From the NCBI GenBank assembly GCA_963932145.1, contig OZ010595.1:81803252-81867251 (forward strand): a stretch of 64,000 nt of DNA, given 5' to 3'. The stretch is from Acanthosepion lycidas. Its lineage: Eukaryota; Mollusca; Cephalopoda; Sepiida; Sepiidae. Positions 21,990 through 32,298 of this stretch are shown piece by piece. Every line of letters starts with the position of its first letter. Within the stretch, counting starts at the first letter, position 1. Both the position numbers and the translations under genes were made by a program. The notes below the pieces were generated by a model. That model was not told the DNA's origin. It worked only from the letters and a program-made list of their open reading frames with translations, and ran no database searches.

Positions 21990-22915
21990 CTCTTTTCAAT
22001 ATTTCCTTTTTTAATCCGTCTCACCTCGTGCAATGTAGTTGAAGTCACTAAGCCACTAAGACACAAGGGTTTATAGGGTGTGGGAGGATTAGGAACAGAA
22101 ACATTAATAATGAACGGAAACAGAAAAGAGTAATCAGGAGGACAGTAGATAGTGAATGACATGGCATTTAAATTTTTGCAGATTAAAGTTGTCTGGATAG
22201 CATGGAACCGGAAGGGGGTTCCACAAGTAAGGCAGTAAAGTCACTATGACACAAGGGTTTATAGGGTGGGGAAATATTAGGAACAGAGACATTAATAATG
22301 AACGGAAACAGAAAAGAGTAATCAGGAGGAGAGTAGATAGTGATTGACATTTAAATGTTTGCAGATTAAAGTTGGCTGGAAAGCATGGAGACGAAAGGGA
22401 TTTTCATAAGCGAGAAATGCAAGAAAAAAAACTCTTATCATAGAATGTACGGTTACATTTATCCAAGTCAGCTGTAAAGTGATGTGATCTAGACGCTTGT
22501 CTAGTACTACGCTTAAATTTAAAAACAAAGCTTAGGTATCATAGCGAAGAGAGATATGTATTTATAAATATTTACAAAATGTGGCTCAAGGCCAAAATGG
22601 AGTATTTAAAATATGAAAACAATTCTATTAGGTTGGTGCAAAAATAATGACGTAATAATGTCGTTTTTTGACGTACTTTTTAACGTCAAAAAACGACATC
22701 ATTACGTCATTATTTTTGCACCAACCGAATGTATACAAGAAACTAAATCCGAAAACTTACCATGAAAGTATTTATGCAAAATACGCAGAGGCAACTTTGC
22801 GGTTGTAGGAAAGTTACTGAAACCGTGTCGCCAGACTAAGACTAATAATATTGCTGATTCTAATTTGGATTTTATCAAGGGGGTGTCGAGGCTAGTCTAA
22901 CACTGCGCTTAAATT
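21990..22915 (-). pseudogene. CR1/Jockey-like LINE 3' part with doubled tail and MITE insertion
   Basis: On the minus strand the FKCN-family tail occurs twice in tandem (about 22010-22200 and 22232-22400). Each copy holds TTGCAGATTAAAGTT on the plus strand, the complement of the AACTTTAATCTGCAA that encodes NLQ. Further right, 22745-22890 matches the earlier 'IQxRISNIIG' part (TAATAATATTGCTGATTCT). A 102-bp MITE splits it at 22628-22729. The tail duplication resembles that at 41.2 kb. Confidence 0.7.
22628..22729. mobile_element. MADE1-like mariner MITE, copy 1
   Basis: This is a 102-bp near-perfect palindrome. The left end TTAGGTTGGTGCAAAAATAA equals the right end reversed, except for single changes. 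TA precedes it (22626-22627) and TG follows, an eroded TA. The first bases, TTAGGTTGGTGCAAAA, match the known terminal repeat of human MADE1/Hsmar1 mariners. The arms contain ATGACGTAAT. There is no coding capacity, so it needs a mariner transposase in trans. Confidence 0.9.
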
Positions 22916-23157
22916 CAAAAAGTCTAGCAAAATGTTTTCCTTTCCCGGCACCTGGCTTAGAGTTTGAAATGCTTCTCTCGCTAGGTAAACGCGATATCGG
23001 ATCTCGTATTAACTATCTTCTGTTAAAAGACTTCCCACACATTAGAACGTCCGCATCTGTATGATTTTCTTATTTCTAATTCGTAACACGGGTCATGGGC
23101 TTTTTCTCTTGAAGATGACCATATATTCTGTCATCTTGGAGTTGATTGTCATTCTCA
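22916..23157. other. Unannotated DNA
   Basis: No gene or named repeat is recognised. Confidence 0.5.
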
Positions 23158-23510
23158 TACAATAATAATAATAATCCAGACTAAAAGTGGGTGTCAAGTA
23201 ATCGAAAATAAAGCATATTTTGCAGTGTTCCAATAGAGAACAGAATACATCCGAAACAAATAGATCAACAGCGAATGTATGTACAAGTTTCCAGAAAGAC
23301 GAGAAAAAAATGACGCAGGATAATCGCAAGTCTTCCTAATGTCATTGTAGCATTTGGAACGGTTCTAAAATGGCAAGAAATGATGTTTCAAAATTCTTCG
23401 TGCAAGAATTCAGATATCATCAATAATTGTATAAAGTATACCTTCATTTTATGCGGTTACAACTCATCATACCTGTATATCCACCATATATTTTTATATC
23501 TATCTATCTA

Positions 23511-23567
<57 letters not shown>

Positions 23568-23600
23568 ACTTCTTACTACGACACGTTTTCTTTACATGAC
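23158..23600 (-). repeat. Dispersed repeat M, copy 2 (inverted match at 16.5 kb)
   Basis: It is the reverse complement of 16541-16997 with only scattered differences. The internal array is (TATC)n then (TA)n at about 23497-23565. The AAT units at 23161-23176 correspond to the ATT tract at the far end of copy 1. Confidence 0.85.
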
Positions 23601-23945
23601 TCGTTTTTTTTTGTTTTTGTTTTTTTCCTCTACCATCGTTTCGGAGATACTATATTTTCCTTTTTGATTCGGTCATCAACACCGGGTCAATTGCGTATCA
23701 TATTACGATAACCTATATCAAATCCAAGTAGGGTTTCTAGTGTCGCTGTTTGAATTGGTTTGATTTGTTTAAGCTTACATTAATGGGTTATTTAATGCCG
23801 AAATTTAAGTTTTGGAGGAGAGTTGCTATTTTTTTTTTCAAAAACTATATTTCTTGTGTTTTTTCTCTTCCTTTTCCAATAATATATTTATGGCATTTTT
23901 TTGCAATGAAAATGCATGGTACTCTTACTAGAAAAATGTATTTTT
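23601..23945. other. T-rich DNA related to the 58.7-kb repeat margin
   Basis: ATGGGTTATTTAATGCCGA at about 23782 matches ATGGGTTATTTAATGCTGA at about 58683, followed in both by TTTTCAAAAA-type sequence. It is probably the same dispersed repeat without the minisatellite expansion. Confidence 0.5.
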
Positions 23946-24130
23946 ATACTGTTATAATGTCTTGACTCCTGTTTGGGGGATTACTGTGTGCCCATAGCTG
24001 GGACCCTAACATGTATTGTCACCCGGACCACTGTGGACCAATTGACAATAGCAATTAAGAGGTGATTACACGCTCCTCAAAAACGCCTAATCAGATGCCT
24101 TCCTGTCCGATGTAGTTTATCGTCAAACCC
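23946..24130 (+). repeat. Dispersed repeat P, copy 1
   Basis: TTTGGGGGATTACTGTGTGC and CCCATAGCTGGGACCCTAAC match 59345-59395 in the same order. CACGCTCCTCAAAA and GTAGTTTATCGTC also recur in both. It lies immediately before the MULE-like fragment, so it may be the 5' part of that element. Confidence 0.7.
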
Positions 24131-24420
24131 AGTTTGAAATACATAGAAGGTCTTGCTTTGAGAGTGTCAATATTGATTTACCTAGAACTAATAACGCCCT
24201 TGAAGGATGGTATACAGTTTTTTGTAGCAAATTTCATACCATCATCTCATAATATGGAAATTCTTGGACACTCTTAAAAGAGACTTGCAAGAAATTGATA
24301 TTATGAAAGTAAATTCATGTTGCCAAAATATCAAGGGCACCAAGAAATATCGTGACGTAAATGGAAAACTTAGATAATTAATGGCATCCTTTAACCAATA
24401 CTCTTCAGTAATCGACTATT
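24131..24420 (+). pseudogene. MULE (Mutator-like) transposase C-terminal scrap
   Basis: The plus strand reads DLPRTNNALEGWYTVF, then in another frame IWKFLDTLKRDLQEIDI and GTKKYRDVNGKLR. This order resembles the LPRTNNxxEGWHxxF ... PxIWxFLxxLKxE stretch in the C-terminal part of MULE transposases found in invertebrates, from my memory of that family. One frame change and stops are visible. The catalytic domain is absent. Confidence 0.5.
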
Positions 24421-25120
24421 GACGTGCAGTATCGTATAACTTAAGATAATAAGGAATTTTTCTTACTAATTTTTTCTTGTTATTAACGATATTTGTATTT
24501 TGAAAAAATATTATTTTTGTATTTCATTCTTTTAATTTTTAAATTTTTATTGGAATAAAGAATTTTGAATTTCGAACAATTATAATTTGGTATAATTTTG
24601 CTTTTGATTAATTTTCATTCAAGCAATTTACAGTTCGAACACATGATTTTCCAGTAATTGTTTTTGAACAATTATTTTCAAACAATGTTTACATAATGTT
24701 CTTATTTTTCAGTATAGCCTGCCTGTACGATCATGCCTCTCCGCAACTTCCTATCCTTCATAGATCTTATTAAAGTGTGACTTTTTGTTAACCATCCTGT
24801 TCCCTATTCTTTCTATCATTTATACAAGCTTATTTTGAAGGTTACACTCTGTTTTCCTCTGTCCCTCTTACTTTCAACAGGACCCGTGAGTACCAAATCC
24901 TCCAAGTCCTCTTTTCTCATTATGGGACCGCTGCTATTACTTGGGAGTTAATTTCAAGTAATATACGTTACGAGTAGTGAGAATGAAGTAATGATAGCTT
25001 ACCTGTATTCAGCATAACAGAGATTCCTTATTTCTCACGTAATATTCGCATAATACAACACCCAGCTGAATGAGGCAAGAAGAGGGAATAGGATGTTGTT
25101 GCCATAGGATAGAAAATGAC
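24421..25120. other. Unannotated AT-rich DNA
   Basis: No gene or named repeat is recognised. Confidence 0.5.
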
Positions 25121-25124
25121 TGAA

Positions 25125-25362
25125 CACAGATGTTTTATACCGTATCTATGAACACTAATATGTATGTCCCATCCCCATAAATACGTTGGACACTATCGTA
25201 AGTGCGGGTAATATGCTGTCTAAGTAGTCTACCACTAGCAGTAGTTTACCTGCTTCACGCCGCTGGCGAGTATTTTATTTTGAGGGATGTTATAAAGATT
25301 ATCATTTCATTCCCAACCTCTGTTTTAGTTATTCCTCATTCACTTATCCTTCCTAGGTTGCA

Positions 25363-25428
<66 letters not shown>

Positions 25429-25625
25429 GTTATATGAACACTAATGGATATGTCCTAAACACCATAAATACGTTGCACACTATTGTAAGTTGGGGTACTA
25501 TACTGTCTAAGTAGTTCACCACATGCAGTGGTTTACCTACTCCACGCCGCTGGCGAGTATTGTATTTTGTTAATGTTATAAGGATTACTATTTCATTTCC
25601 AACCCCCGTTTTTCAATAGTCCTTT
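25125..25625. repeat. Duplicated 200-bp repeat flanking a (GATA)n array
   Basis: Two copies, about 25140-25335 and 25430-25620, share ATAAATACGTTG, CTGTCTAAGTAGT and CACGCCGCTGGCGAGTATT. The (GATA)n array (about 25366-25428) lies exactly between them. This looks like a tandem duplication of a repeat with a tetranucleotide end, or two end-to-end insertions. Confidence 0.8.
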
Positions 25626-27290
25626 ACAAAAACAGACTTGAAACGCTTAAGCTTGAAGTGTAAAGATATAACAATTCGTGAGAAGAAGGTGTCTGAAACA
25701 TTCGGTTTACCAATGGCATACGTGGAAAATAAGATATTATAATAAAGGAAGAGATCACTAAAGATAATGAATTATTGGATAAGGGGCAATATAGCAATCA
25801 GCGTCATTTAACCATGTTGTCATACAAAAAAGGGTTATGTTAGTAAAGTGTGACCTGATGTCACTAAAGCATGAAACCTGTCTGAATATATATTTTTTAT
25901 CGAAGGAGAGAAGGCTTGTCAGAATATATATCTGGGAAACAGTCTGTAGTGTGGAAAATATTTTATCGCCAAAATGGCCGCGTAAATGATTTTGAACACA
26001 GTTACTGAGTGATAAATTTTAAGAGCTTAAAATGGCTTCCAATTTAAAATTTTTTTTTTTCATACGATATTCCTCACTTCATACGATATTCCTTCTGTTT
26101 GTTTTTATTTTCACATTCTGCCCAACCTCTTTAGCGGTTGATGAGTGCCTCGACCCAGAGGGTTGTGATAAAAAAGCAGCAATGAGACATAAAAATGCAT
26201 AATAAATAATATTAAATTATTAAATTTATGTAACCTTTTTGGAGTATGTCCGAACGTTTTCCTAATTCACAAGTTGAATCAAACATTCTGCACGATACAC
26301 GCTCTTTCCACTATCTGAGGTATACACCGTTTCCCAACGAGCTGGGCGTAAAAAGTTTTCTTCTCAGAATATAAGTGTTTCAATTAGTGAATTAAATCCC
26401 ATGCCTGTATCTAAAAAATATAAAGCTGCGTCAGAATAAAAACGGTACTGATAATTCAAAATTGGCGGTGCTAAGAAGACGCATGCGTAGAGAGGTTTGC
26501 CATTAGTCTAATTTTCGCTGAAAAAAAAATCTGCTTTGAAGCGTTTCCGAAATTACGCCAGAATTGGATACTAATATTTGCTATGGGAGACCGTAGGTGA
26601 ATTCTTGTATGGCGCTAATTTTGAATAGGATCAAAGATATGTAAGTAAATAAATAAATAATACGTTAAGCTTCTTTTTTTTTTTCTTTTTTTTTTTTCGT
26701 GCGGACATTGCACCGTGAGAGTTGCGGGAAATCAAAGTATTAGATGAATCAACCGACAAAATTTCCTTTCATATTTTTTTTTTATTTTTGCTGTGAACCA
26801 TGGTTGCACCCTGTGCTTGATATTGTGAACGTAATTTGCCTGCCGACTGCAACGTACGTTCATTCAACACGTTCATACAAACGAAAAGAAATTCTGACAT
26901 CTAGTTTTAGGAAAAAAAGTAAATAATAAAAAAAAGTAGTTAATAAGTATTGCAGTTTTCACCAAAATATGAACACTTTTTAGTTTTTATTCATTCGGGG
27001 ATATTTTCTGATTTTCTGTCTTTCTTCTATTATGAAGTTTGTTTGTTTGTTTTTTGTTTTTTTTTGTTTTTTTGTTTTTTGTTTTTTTTCTTTCTCCACA
27101 TTTATTCCCTGTTTAAGGGTTTACTTCAGTATTAACCAGTGGATTACACTGGAGATCAAGCTAATCCATGTTTCGATATTTTCGCTGAATTCTTATCAAT
27201 ACATGTTTTTTTTTTCATTTTTTTTAAATAATGCTGTCCCCTGGAATTTCCCAATGCTTTTCCCTAATATAATTTCCTGGACTACGTTTT
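25626..27290. other. Unannotated AT-rich DNA with T-rich tracts
   Basis: Contains T-rich and TTTG-rich stretches (26672-26698; 27040-27095). Short open frames across them are low-complexity. No gene is supported. Confidence 0.5.
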
Positions 27291-27295
27291 TTTTC

Positions 27296-27829
27296 TCACA
27301 GGAAAAAATATATATGACATATAGCCAGGAATTTTTCTACCCTTAATTTCTTCGAGAGTCTTGGAGAATAACCAAAGACTTTTTCTTTGACTGGCGGGAA
27401 AAAATACCATTCTCTACAATATGCAACATTCCATTTAACAGAGGAGATCCTTCTTCTTCGTTTGATGTTCCGTGTTTCTTTAGAACGGGATTAAATATGG
27501 CCATCCACAACACCCTACCCTTTCGTAAAACTCAACAATTTTTCTTTCCTCAGTATTCTTTCGGATTCATGTTGTGTCTACATTTAATTGCTTTTCTTTA
27601 TCAACTCTTGTGTTCCTTATTTTCCGAGAGTCTTTGAAATATCCTATCCTCAATGATGTTCCTCAGATATCTGAACACGCTCTTTTGTTGGCATTTTACT
27701 TAAAACTTCCCCATTATTCACATAATCCGTCTCTCGTATTCGCAATATATTTGAACTAAGTTGTTTTTTATTGAATTTGATGGGAGTAAAACTGGTGGAT
27801 TTGCTAAATGTTTCTGATAGAAAATTAAT
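27296..27829. repeat. Dispersed duplication L, copy 1
   Basis: About 530 bp match 39998-40520 in the same orientation with few differences. An example is ACATATAGCCAGGAATTTTT at about 27316, with the same phrase at about 40020. It is part of a longer unknown repeat. The minus strand in the other copy has a 153-codon open frame. Here that frame is broken. Confidence 0.85.
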
Positions 27830-28560
27830 TTAAAGATCCATAGTGGTTCATCTTGAGAAAAATATGGAGATTTTGTGGGTTTTAAACTAATTCTTGTGGA
27901 TTAGCATTATGAATCCCATTGTTCTTATTACAAATACCAAGACTTAAACTAGATTTAAGTCATTGCGAACGGCGTACAATTATAATTTTTTGAATAAACT
28001 TTAGCATTTGTGCTATAGAAAAAAAATCTTGCCAAATGTTTTCCCAATTACTATATCATATTCATGATATAGTGTCACCTTAATACGACCGAAGAAACAA
28101 AATAACTAAAAGAATGTAATGACGAACATCCATAGTTCTCAAAGAGATGTTTTGTATCGAAATATCCATTCTTAAAACAAATTTTCAACACAGAGAAATT
28201 ATAACATATGTATACAACAAGCCGTGTGAAAGGTTCGCAAAAATGATGCTCTTACTTGTAATATTCGCCGAAAGGTTTTGTGACTTTCCCTGTATGCCTA
28301 CTCTGCAACTTACATATCGATTCTTGTCAGCAGGCTTGCCTTGATGCGAGGACTGCTCACTAAAAACGGGTTTTCGTCAATCTATTTACTGATGGCATTT
28401 AACGGCCATCATGCGACCCTCGTGACGCCATCTCAAGCAAAAAGGAGATAATTCACTTAAAATGTGATCTGTAGTTACCAGACAACAATAGCGTAAGTAA
28501 ACTTCCAAATCTGACATTTGTAAAAAAAAAAAAGAAGATTTGTTAAAAACTTTCAGAACT
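27830..28560. other. Unannotated DNA with one perfect hairpin
   Basis: A 10-bp perfect stem, ACTATATCAT/ATGATATAGT with a 4-base loop, lies at about 28050-28073. No gene is recognised. Confidence 0.5.
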
Positions 28561-28569
28561 TTTAATATA

Positions 28570-28735
28570 GTTCGTATCTAGATGGGTGACCGCTTAGAAA
28601 TAGTAGTTGCTGTAAATTTGGATGTGCAGTTGGTGTAATGAATAACGCCTTGGAAATGGAACTCGGAGAGCTTAGTTCCATATTCCCGTCGGATACGTTA
28701 TTTTCACTTAGACGCAAATAACCTTTGGAAAGATA
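28570..28735 (+). mobile_element. 5S-rRNA/tRNA chimeric SINE, copy 2
   Basis: TCTAGATGGGTGACCGCTTA (about 28578-28597) and the following TAGTTGCTGT correspond to the 5S rRNA C-box region, with the 5S A-box side lost. The tRNA-Arg-like GTTGGTGTAATGAATAACG follows at about 28629-28647. The body (CACTTAGACGCAAATAACCTTTGG) leads straight into the satellite array, which is built from the same body. Confidence 0.75.
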
Positions 28736-30078
28736 GGAATTCGCAGAAAGAAATGGCAACATACTGCGGGGAAAAAATCTGCCACGTTATTCATGTAACG
28801 AAAGATACATTATCACCTAAGCATGTATCATGCATGGCAAATAATTGACTGATTTTTCACTTACATGTTAATACCAGTGGGAAAGGTATTAATCCTATTC
28901 TTCTTCCCCCAGCAATGGATAAATAGCAAAACAGACCGTGTTCTCTGGCCTTGGATGGTAACTACTCTATTGTAGAAAGAAATGGCAACTTACTGCAGGA
29001 AAAAATGTGCCTCCTCAGTCATGTATCGAAAGATACATGATCGCCTAAGCATGTTTCACGCATGACACATAACTGATGATATTTACTTACATACTAATAC
29101 CCAAGGAAAACGTTTGAATCCTCGTCTTCTCCACACGGCTATATATAAATAGTAGGAGGGGCCTGGTTCTATAGACTTGTATTGCAACTGCTATACAGCA
29201 GGAAGAAATGGCAACCTACTGCTAGAAAAAAAAATATCCCTCATCAGACATGTATCTAAAAATGGATGGTTACCTAAGCGTGTATCACGCATAGCACATA
29301 GTTGACTGATTTTCACTTACGTGCCTGCTTGGGAAAGGTATGAATCTTCTTCTTCTCTCCCCACCAATGGGTAAATAGTAGGAGTGATCGGGCTCCATGT
29401 CCTTGGATGGAAACTGGTCTACTGCAGAAAGAAATGGCAACGTACTGCGGGAAAAATTTGCCTCGTCAGTCATGTATTGAAAGATACATGATCGCCTAAA
29501 AAAGTATCACCTTTGGCCCATAACTGATATTCATTTACGTGCAAGTACCCTTGGTATGAATCCTCTTCTTCTCCCCGCAACTACGGGTAAATTGCAGGAT
29601 AAACCGTGTTCTATAGCCTTGGATGGCAACTGGTTTACCATAGAAACAAATGGCAACCTACTGCGTGAAAAAAATCTCCCCCGTCAGTCATGTATCAGAA
29701 GATACATGATCACCTAAGCTTGCATCACGTATGGCACATAACTCACTGATATTATATTCTCATACCCTTCTTCTTATTCCACCAAGTTATGTGAATCTGC
29801 CTCGTGAGTCATGTAACGAAAGATACATGATTGCCTAAGCGTATATCACGCATGACATATAACTGACTGATATTCACTTACGTGCTAATACCTTTGGTAT
29901 GAATTCTCTTCTTCTCTTCCCAGTTACGACAGACCGGGTTCTATAGATTTGGATGGCAAGTGTTCTACCGCAAAAAGAAATGGCAACGTACTGTGGGAAA
30001 ATATCTACCTCTTGAGTCATGTATCGAAAGATACATGATCACCTAAACGTGTATCACGCATGACACATAACGAAACTG
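28736..30078. repeat. Satellite array of SINE-body units (about 225 bp, seven units)
   Basis: Each unit contains AGAAATGGCAAC, ACTGCGGGAAAAA, an inverted-repeat motif CATGTATCGAAAGATACATG, ATCACGCATGACACATAACTG and the phrase ACTTACGTGCAAGTACCC. The inverted-repeat motif sits at about 28792, 29020, 29249, 29471, 29689, 29810 and 30018, giving spacings near 229, 229, 222, 218, 121 and 208 bp. The sixth unit is shortened. Its first unit follows the 5S/tRNA SINE. No coding function is seen. Confidence 0.9.
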
Positions 30079-31440
30079 ATCCGAATTGCAATTGACTTTC
30101 TATTATAGCGTTAAATTTGTTAAGCGGAGATATTTACTTAGGCAACAGGGAGATTCCGATGGATGTTTTTACCATCGTAGAATTCGTGAGCAGATTATTC
30201 ACAGTTAAGATTCATCATACTGCAGGGTTTTATTAAAATGATTATTTCTGTATTATATTTAGTACAATACTTTGCTGATTAATTAAATGAAACCTAAGTG
30301 ATGGTCAAGTAGAACGTTCGCTTTCTGACGCCACCAATTTCGGAAAATGACTAATGTCGATTTGTCCCAAAGGTGAATTCTATATTCTATCTCGAGGTAA
30401 GGGAACCAATCGCTATACCGGTGGGATAATGGAAATAACTTAATTTTAAGCTCCTGTTTATCTGTTCTTTCGAAGAACAGTCGGATTGTTTTAAGTGCTC
30501 AGTCATCGTAGTTACGGTTAGACTTGCCTGATATTAATAATTTTTAAAACATATAATTACACATACGTAACTATATCATCAGGATATTGAGCATTGTATT
30601 TAACAAAAAAAAAGTTGATAACCTACAGAGAGCAATCTTTTTAATGCTAAACGAAATCATCAGACCTGGATGCTTACTTCAATGTCCATTTTTTGTTTAG
30701 ATAATGATCATTTTACCCCATAAATATAGCATAACTTGAAACCTATATCTGATCACAGACACTCACAAATATATATATATATATAAATATTTGCTTGTCT
30801 TTGTTTTATTTCCTTTTTTTTTATTCGAAAGTAAGACCTTTTGTCTAATTTATTTATTTTTTTAAATTTATACGAACATTTCACATTTTTGTATATTTTA
30901 AATCGGAATCATAACATGTGTATAGTGTATTTATAGTGTTTTCCTCTTGATCATTGCCAAATATCGTTTGTATATATCATTTTTGTTTTATTAGTCTGTC
31001 ATCGGTTTTTAGCGATACATATATATAAATATAATTTTTACAAAAATGTTTTTATTAAAACGTAAGACCTTTGTCTAAATTATTATTTTTTTTTAAATTT
31101 ATACGAAGATTTCCCATATTTGTATATTATTTGTATGAAGAAACAGGCTAAACGATAAAATGTGATAATAGCGTTGATTTCAAGTATCCCCGCCAAAAGA
31201 AAAGAAAAAAGTACAAATAAAATAAAAACGGCAAATAAATAAACCATACAATACTTAAGGAGAAGCGTAAGATTTAAGAACATTAAGATTACCTCCTCGG
31301 TTATCCATCGAAACTGCAATCCACCGAAATAAGAAAAGAAGCCAGTCCCCACCGCGGGCCATTTAAAATTAGTCCGCGCAGCAGATTGGTTGTTACAAAC
31401 ATCCAGTCGGATGCGCAAAATATGTGGTCTTTCTTTCATC
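30079..31440. other. Unannotated AT-rich DNA
   Basis: Contains two related T-rich stretches with GTAAGACCTTTTGTCTAA (about 30832 and 31062). A hydrophobic 118-codon minus-strand open frame (31083-31439) has no recognised motif and is not called a gene. Confidence 0.5.
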
Positions 31441-32298
31441 TTATTCTTTTGTGACTGTATTGAAAAAGTTTTTTGATTTTTCTTTCTCCCTCCATTTTAT
31501 TTTTACCCCCTCCCACCTTTAATTTTTGCACTTTTTCTTTTTATTTCAGTTTTCTATTTGATTTTTTTACCAATTTTCCTTTTTTGATTTTCATTTTTAC
31601 CCCTTTAATTTTCGCAGTTCTTATTTCTACTCCTTTTAATTTTTTATTCTAGTCTTCCTTTTTAATTTTGAATCACCCTTTTTTTTTAAATCTATCTTCG
31701 TTTTTCTTTATTCTGTGTTTTCGCTTTATTTTTGATTAATTAATTTATTGTTTCTTTCCATCCTTTAATTTTTACGTGTTTATTATTTGTAATGGTTTGT
31801 ATTGTCCAATTTCTTTGTTTGTTTTCTTTTGGTTCGACTCGCTTTTCTTAAGGTCGGCCATTTTGATTTTGTATATCTAGCTTCGGCTATTGTTCCCAGT
31901 TTCGTATTTTTTTGTTGACGACGGCCATTTAGATTTTTTTTTAACTATTTTCGGCTTTTGTCGAGGTTTTGTATATTCTTTGTTTTCCGGTTTCATTGTC
32001 TAACCTTTTTTTTTTTGTTTTTTTTTGTTTTTTTTTTTACGTGTTTTCTTTTATTGTTTCGCCTTTAGACGACATTTGTTCTTTATTGTTTTTTTCTCAT
32101 TTTTATTGTATTTTTTGTTTTACGTATAAGTGAACCGTGTTTTTCTTCTTTTCGTCATGTAATTATTTTTGTGTGTGCATATTTATTTTATTCATTTTTT
32201 GTCTCGTTTAATTTTTGATTTAATTATCTTTTGCCTATTAATTTCTTTCACGACTTCCCTCCCACACCCCCATTCCCCCTCCCCTTCCCTGTGAAAAA

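Noticed and set aside
28736-30078. Hammerhead ribozyme in the satellite, because CTGATGA and GAAA both occur
   Set aside because: CTGATGA appears in only one unit (others read CTGACTGAT or CTGATAT), and the GAAA is the loop of a hairpin instead of joining two stems, so the ribozyme core is not formed.
31083-31439. Hydrophobic 118-codon minus-strand frame as a membrane protein gene
   Set aside because: It is rich in Phe, Ile and Leu as expected from AT-rich sequence and has no known motif. Possibly only LINE leader or flank.
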